Assembly (NCBI RefSeq): GCF_018402695.1 | Contig: NZ_JAGYIM010000024.1 | Span: 310,001-374,000 of the forward strand | Direction of reading: 5' to 3' | Source: Arsukibacterium sp. | GTDB taxonomy: Bacteria > Pseudomonadota > Gammaproteobacteria > Enterobacterales > Alteromonadaceae | DNA length: 64,000 nt | Part shown: positions 60,995 to 64,000 of the stretch, in pieces | Numbering within the stretch: the first letter of the stretch is position 1 | Layout of the letters: each line of letters starts with the position of its first letter | Position numbers and translations under genes: made by a program | Notes under the pieces: model-generated | The model's database searches: none | What the model saw: the letters and a program-made list of their open reading frames with translations, nothing else | What the model was told of the DNA's origin: nothing

Positions 60995-61486
60995 TCAGCT
61001 ATTGCTACTGGTTACATCGATTGCTTCATTAATTTTATATTGCAGATAAATGGTGCTGAAAAAGAAAGTCAGGATAGGTCCGATTCGGGCATTATGGCCC
61101 TCTGTCGCAAATATACCATGTAATCTGTTTCTGATGCTGTAAGCCACAATTAAGTAAATGACCCAGTAGGCAATACTGATGGTATTTTCAATCAATGCAT
61201 AGCTGGTATCAGAGAACCCTGCCACAAAACCCAGCACAAAGCTTCCCACTAAAAGTACTACCAAAACATAAACCAATTCTATGGCGATAGGTCTGTTTTG
61301 GATCTGGTTTAACGTACTGGTTCTTGAGTAAAGCCACCACAGTGGGTAAATACCAAAAGTCACAATACTAAGTAAAAATACCCACCAGGCTGAAAACCGG
61401 GGTAGTTGTTTCAGGTTATTGCTGTTTAACGGGGTATTCAGTTCTGCAGACGGAGCAGCATAAGGGTTGGAAATCGAGTCACTCAT
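60995..61486 (-). CDS. DUF4234-like membrane protein
   Basis: A 163-residue protein with four predicted helices. The start SDSISNPYAAPSAEL is a soluble Pro-rich tail common in small bacterial membrane proteins, followed by FSAWWVFLLSIVTFGIYPLWWLYSRTSTLNQI, matching DUF4234. Function unknown. It converges on the DUF58 gene, leaving only two bases between stops, so transcripts from the two strands must overlap. Confidence 0.8.
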   Translation of the reverse strand: MSDSISNPYAAPSAELNTPLNSNNLKQLPRFSAWWVFLLSIVTFGIYPLWWLYSRTSTLNQIQNRPIAIELVYVLVVLLVGSFVLGFVAGFSDTSYALIENTISIAYWVIYLIVAYSIRNRLHGIFATEGHNARIGPILTFFFSTIYLQYKINEAIDVTSSNS

Positions 61487-61597
61487 TTAACGTCCTTTTA
61501 TTTTCTTGTTAAGAAAGAGGATTCTAATGATAAGAAAACAAAAGTAAATGCTATTTTATATTTAAACGGGACAAAATTAGTTAACTGCTCCAGGTTG

Positions 61598-62077
61598 TTA
61601 GTTCGGTAAGATAGTTAAGCGAGGATCAGGCATAAAATCTAACTCTGTAGCTGTGGCTAAGCAAGTTTCAAAGTTAGGATGCAGGGGATTAAGCAGGATA
61701 TTGTGTTCACGTGGTGCAATGACGCTGGGAACCGACAATGCCAGGCTAGCCTGCTGCGCCAGCCAGTTATTACCTATTTGCGCAGTATCAGCGGTTGCTG
61801 GTTGCAGCTGCCAGCTGGCTGGCAAATTATTCAGGCTGACAGTTAGGATATCGTTGCTGTCGATAGTTAATTGAAATAACCGATACTGAGCTAACGGTGC
61901 CCGGTTATTTAAATGCACCAGAATTTCCAGAATCGCTAATGCTTCCGAGCCGGCGGTATAAACACACAACTGGCCTTTACTATTCCATCGTCCACCATAT
62001 AAACGAGCACCTTCACCATCAAATGCCTGTGCTGCCCATTTACTGTTTACCAAACGATAAAGTTTAACGGCACTCAT
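61598..62077 (-). CDS. RES-domain toxin of a type II toxin-antitoxin system
   Basis: A 159-residue RES-domain protein. Family residues are seen in LYRLVNSKWAAQAFDGEGARLYGGRWNSKGQLCVYTAGSEALAILEILVHL (arginine, tyrosine and glutamate) and in SVIAPREHNILLNPLHPNF (serine). RES toxins such as MbcT degrade NAD+. The Xre-type antitoxin gene lies upstream on the same strand, but 154 bases separate them instead of the usual overlap, and a palindromic element fills that gap. No good Shine-Dalgarno sequence is visible before ATG 62077; an upstream TAA in frame excludes a longer product. Confidence 0.88.
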   Translation of the reverse strand: MSAVKLYRLVNSKWAAQAFDGEGARLYGGRWNSKGQLCVYTAGSEALAILEILVHLNNRAPLAQYRLFQLTIDSNDILTVSLNNLPASWQLQPATADTAQIGNNWLAQQASLALSVPSVIAPREHNILLNPLHPNFETCLATATELDFMPDPRLTILPN

Positions 62078-62093
62078 AAAGCAGCATTGGCTA

Positions 62094-62199
62094 GGTTACA
62101 GGAGTGAGGTTGGAACCCCGTTAGCGCAACCACAGAGTGTCTGAAGGAGCGCCCTCGCGCGAGTGAGTTGCTGTGGTGAGCATGGCGGGTGTTGTAACC
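62094..62199. repeat. 106-base palindromic element between the antitoxin and toxin genes
   Basis: GGTTACA at 62094-62100 pairs with TGTAACC at 62193-62199 as termini. Nested inside are CCACAG (62130-62135) with CTGTGG (62171-62176), and the central palindrome CTCGCGCGAG (62154-62163). The successive nested arms make an imperfect palindrome that resembles a miniature inverted-repeat element. No reading frame of note is inside. Confidence 0.65.
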
Positions 62200-62231
62200 G
62201 ATCTCTGGTCGTCGATCTCCAGAAAACGCCA

Positions 62232-62681
62232 TCAGGCAAAAACGCCGTGTTCTAAGCGGCCAATTAAATCCAGAATTGCCTGAGTTTCTGCAGAAGTTGC
62301 CAGCATAGCCAGTGGCATCTTATCGCCAAGACCATAAACCGGCTCGGTAAGCCAGCGTTTAGTGGCAGTCATATCATCATTAAATAAGGCGCTGGCGGCC
62401 ACTAACACAGTGGCAAAGCGAAACAACCTGTCGCTTTCTTCCTGGGTAAATTTACCGCTCTTTGCCCGCCTTGCCAGCGTGGCCGGGGCTAACTGACACA
62501 CTTGCGCAAGCTGTTTTTTATCCAGCGTGGACACCGCTGCTAACTTATCAAAAACAGCATAAGAAAAGCCATCGTGCAATGCCTGATAAAGCTTAGGACC
62601 GCGCTCAGCAATACCCAGCTGTTGCCACAGGTTGGGCGTAGTGTATAGCGTTGGCGTAAATTCACGAACTAAAGCAGTCAT
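62232..62681 (-). CDS. Xre/MbcA/ParS-type antitoxin
   Basis: A 149-residue protein. The N-terminal HTH-like region (FDKLAAVSTLDKKQLAQVCQLAPATLARRAKSGKFTQEESDRLFRF) and the C-terminal toxin-binding domain (DUF2384; ALFNDDMTATKRWLTEPVYGLGDKMPLAMLATSAETQAILDLIGRLEHGVFA) are both present and intact. It is the neutralising partner of the RES toxin downstream and should repress its own promoter. The frame opens at 62780, but ATG 62681 gives the usual start (MTALVREFTP) and the longer form would run through a terminator-like hairpin. Confidence 0.9.
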   Translation of the reverse strand: MTALVREFTPTLYTTPNLWQQLGIAERGPKLYQALHDGFSYAVFDKLAAVSTLDKKQLAQVCQLAPATLARRAKSGKFTQEESDRLFRFATVLVAASALFNDDMTATKRWLTEPVYGLGDKMPLAMLATSAETQAILDLIGRLEHGVFA

Positions 62682-62739
62682 TATGCATGATCCAATCAGT
62701 TGATATATTTTAAGGTTATCACTTGATTTTAAATTGGTC

Positions 62740-62776
62740 AAAAAAAGGGCGCAATGATCGCAGTAATCAACGCGCC
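62740..62776 (-). terminator. Terminator downstream of the CoA-transferase operon
   Basis: On the minus strand GGCGC (62776-62772), inner TGAT/ATCA pairing and GCGCC (62752-62748) form a hairpin followed by seven T. It lies 32 bases after the CoA-transferase subunit B stop at 62808 and before the antitoxin promoter. Confidence 0.75.
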
Positions 62777-62807
62777 TCAATATTTCTAAATGCGGGATAA
62801 TGGCAAC

Positions 62808-63467
62808 TTAGTTAAACACCATCTCCGGTATTTCGCCATCGACTACCAATTTACCGGCAGTTTTTTGCTGAATTTCTTCAACGCTAATACCGGGTGCGCG
62901 TTCTAACAGGTGGAAAGCACCGTTGCGCACTTCCAGCACCGCTAAATCGGTAACGATTTTCTTCACGCAGCCCACACCTGTTAGCGGTAGGGTGCAGCCT
63001 TCCAGCAGCTTACTGTTGCCGTATTTGTCGGCGTGAGTCATGGTCACCACAATATTCTGGGCGCCGGCTACTAAATCCATGGCGCCACCCATGCCTTTGA
63101 CCAGTTTGCCCGGGATCATCCAGCTGGCGATATTACCGTTCTGGTCTACTTCAAACGCACCTAACACGGTTAAATCGACATGACCGCCACGGATCATGGC
63201 AAAGCTTTCGGCTGAGCTGAAAATCGCTGCGCCTTTAATGGCGGTGACCGTTTCTTTGCCGGCGTTAATCATGTCGGCGTCGAGCTCTGCTTCGGTTGGG
63301 TAGGGGCCCATACCCAGCAGGCCGTTTTCGGATTGCAGCATTACTTCAATGCCAGCGGGTACATAGTTGGCTACCAGAGTCGGAATACCGATACCCAGGT
63401 TTACGTAGTAACCATCTTCTAATTCCTGCGCCACGCGCATTGCAACTTGTTCACGAGATAAAGCCAT
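62808..63467 (-). CDS. scoB: 3-oxoacid CoA-transferase subunit B
   Basis: A 219-residue beta subunit. The active-site glutamate lies in [29 protein letters not shown] opens the fold and [40 protein letters not shown] and [13 protein letters not shown] follow. It transfers CoA between succinyl-CoA and acetoacetate (ScoAB/AtoDA type), used in ketone-body or short-chain fatty acid use. ATG 63467 follows AAGGAGG; the frame to 63518 overlaps the upstream subunit. The gene is 10 bases downstream of subunit A. Confidence 0.93.
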   Translation of the reverse strand: MALSREQVAMRVAQELEDGYYVNLGIGIPTLVANYVPAGIEVMLQSENGLLGMGPYPTEAELDADMINAGKETVTAIKGAAIFSSAESFAMIRGGHVDLTVLGAFEVDQNGNIASWMIPGKLVKGMGGAMDLVAGAQNIVVTMTHADKYGNSKLLEGCTLPLTGVGCVKKIVTDLAVLEVRNGAFHLLERAPGISVEEIQQKTAGKLVVDGEIPEMVFN

Positions 63468-63477
63468 GGTTGCCTCC

Positions 63478-64000
63478 TTAACCTTGCCGCACCATACGAC
63501 GTTCGATGCGTTTTTCAAAGCTGCCTTTGATCACGCGCTGCACGTAAATACCCGGGGTATGAATTTGCGAAGGTTCCAGCTCGCCCGGCTCGACAATTTC
63601 TTCAACTTCCGCCACGGTAATTTTACCGGCAGTTGCTGCCATTGGGTTAAAGTTCATGGAAGTATGGCGAAACACCAGGTTACCGTAACGGTCAGCTTTC
63701 CAGGCGCGTACTATGGCAAAATCACCGGTGATGGCGGGCTCTAATACATAGTTGCGGCCGTTAATTTCGCGGGTTTCTTTGCCTTCAGCAACTGGCGTAC
63801 CGTAGCCGGTGGCGGTGAAAAAGGCCGGTATACCAGCACCGCCAGCACGCATTTTTTCAGCCAGAGTGCCTTGCGGGGTCAGTTCTACTTCCAACTCGCC
63901 GTTTAAAAGTTGTTTTTCAAACAGGGCGTTTTCACCAACATAAGAGGCAACCATTTTTTTGATTTGCCGATCTTCCAGCAAAATGCCCAAACCAAAGCCG
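63478..64000 (-). CDS. scoA: 3-oxoacid CoA-transferase subunit A, 3' part
   Basis: The C-terminal 174 codons of the alpha subunit; the frame stays open at the right edge ([17 protein letters not shown]), so the start is outside the window. [56 protein letters not shown] and [12 protein letters not shown] are family-typical. It forms the heterotetramer with subunit B. The TTG near 63990 is an internal leucine, not a start. Confidence 0.93.
   Translation of the reverse strand, partial: GFGLGILLEDRQIKKMVASYVGENALFEKQLLNGELEVELTPQGTLAEKMRAGGAGIPAFFTATGYGTPVAEGKETREINGRNYVLEPAITGDFAIVRAWKADRYGNLVFRHTSMNFNPMAATAGKITVAEVEEIVEPGELEPSQIHTPGIYVQRVIKGSFEKRIERRMVRQG

Noticed and set aside
62682-62780. 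Longer N-terminus for the Xre antitoxin from 62780
   Set aside because: It would be translated through the CoA-transferase terminator hairpin and adds residues not typical of the family.

Overview
The window reads as chromosomal DNA of a free-living, aerobic gammaproteobacterium of the Alteromonadales type (Rheinheimera / Alishewanella / Arsukibacterium-like). This is inferred from the protein families and their combinations: a large carbohydrate-type TonB-dependent receptor next to a GH20 enzyme, paired M16 proteases, the ImuA-ImuB-DnaE2 mutasome, YfhM-type alpha-2-macroglobulin with PbpC, and an EgtBD pair. No rRNA, tRNA, CRISPR array, complete insertion sequence or prophage was found. Coding density is high and no gene-free stretch exceeds 300 bases.

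Layout. 1-2263: the end of an RND efflux pump, a UPF0016/GDT1 cation exporter, an unknown exported protein and a NYN-domain protein. 2283-14591: the most interesting block. It holds a DSD1-type D-amino-acid dehydratase/aldolase, an RpiR/MurR-type regulator, RidA, a sodium:solute symporter, an M81 (MlrC-type) metallopeptidase, a GH20 hexosaminidase fused to a metal-site-complete SMP-30 propeller, and a TonB-dependent receptor. The two divergent promoter regions of this block each carry a TACTTT-N16-AAAGTA inverted repeat and a GTTAC...GTAAC palindrome. I infer one regulon for capture and breakdown of an amino-sugar compound carrying D-amino acids, peptidoglycan fragments being the obvious candidate. 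14825-25809: accessory genes (DUF1622, a class 3 lipase with a small exported partner, two GSTs, a WYL regulator with a clear operator, a large unknown lipoprotein, YajD, a coiled-coil matrixin, an MFS carrier, an exported lipase-like hydrolase).

25859-27464 is an island: a HigBA-type toxin-antitoxin module lying between diverged direct repeats that end in REP-like hairpins, followed by an AT-rich orphan gene. 27601-41469 is core-like: YgiQ, two M16 peptidases, alpha-2-macroglobulin and penicillin-binding protein 1C. 41434-43685 encodes ergothioneine synthesis (EgtB, EgtD). 43865-50770 has RlmC, a CigR/RcnB-like protein and, behind a perfect LexA box, the SOS mutasome imuA-imuB-dnaE2. 50841-54310 has YqaA, DUF2750, LdhA, glutathione peroxidase and a beta-hydroxyacid dehydrogenase.

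54399-60992 is a tightly overlapping six-gene operon: RDD, SpoIIM-like, DUF4129, DUF4350, MoxR ATPase, DUF58. 60995-64000 has a DUF4234 protein, a RES-Xre toxin-antitoxin pair whose two genes are pushed apart by a 106-base palindromic element, and the start of a 3-oxoacid CoA-transferase operon cut by the window end. Several starts were moved from the longest open frame to the codon that follows a Shine-Dalgarno sequence; each case is stated.
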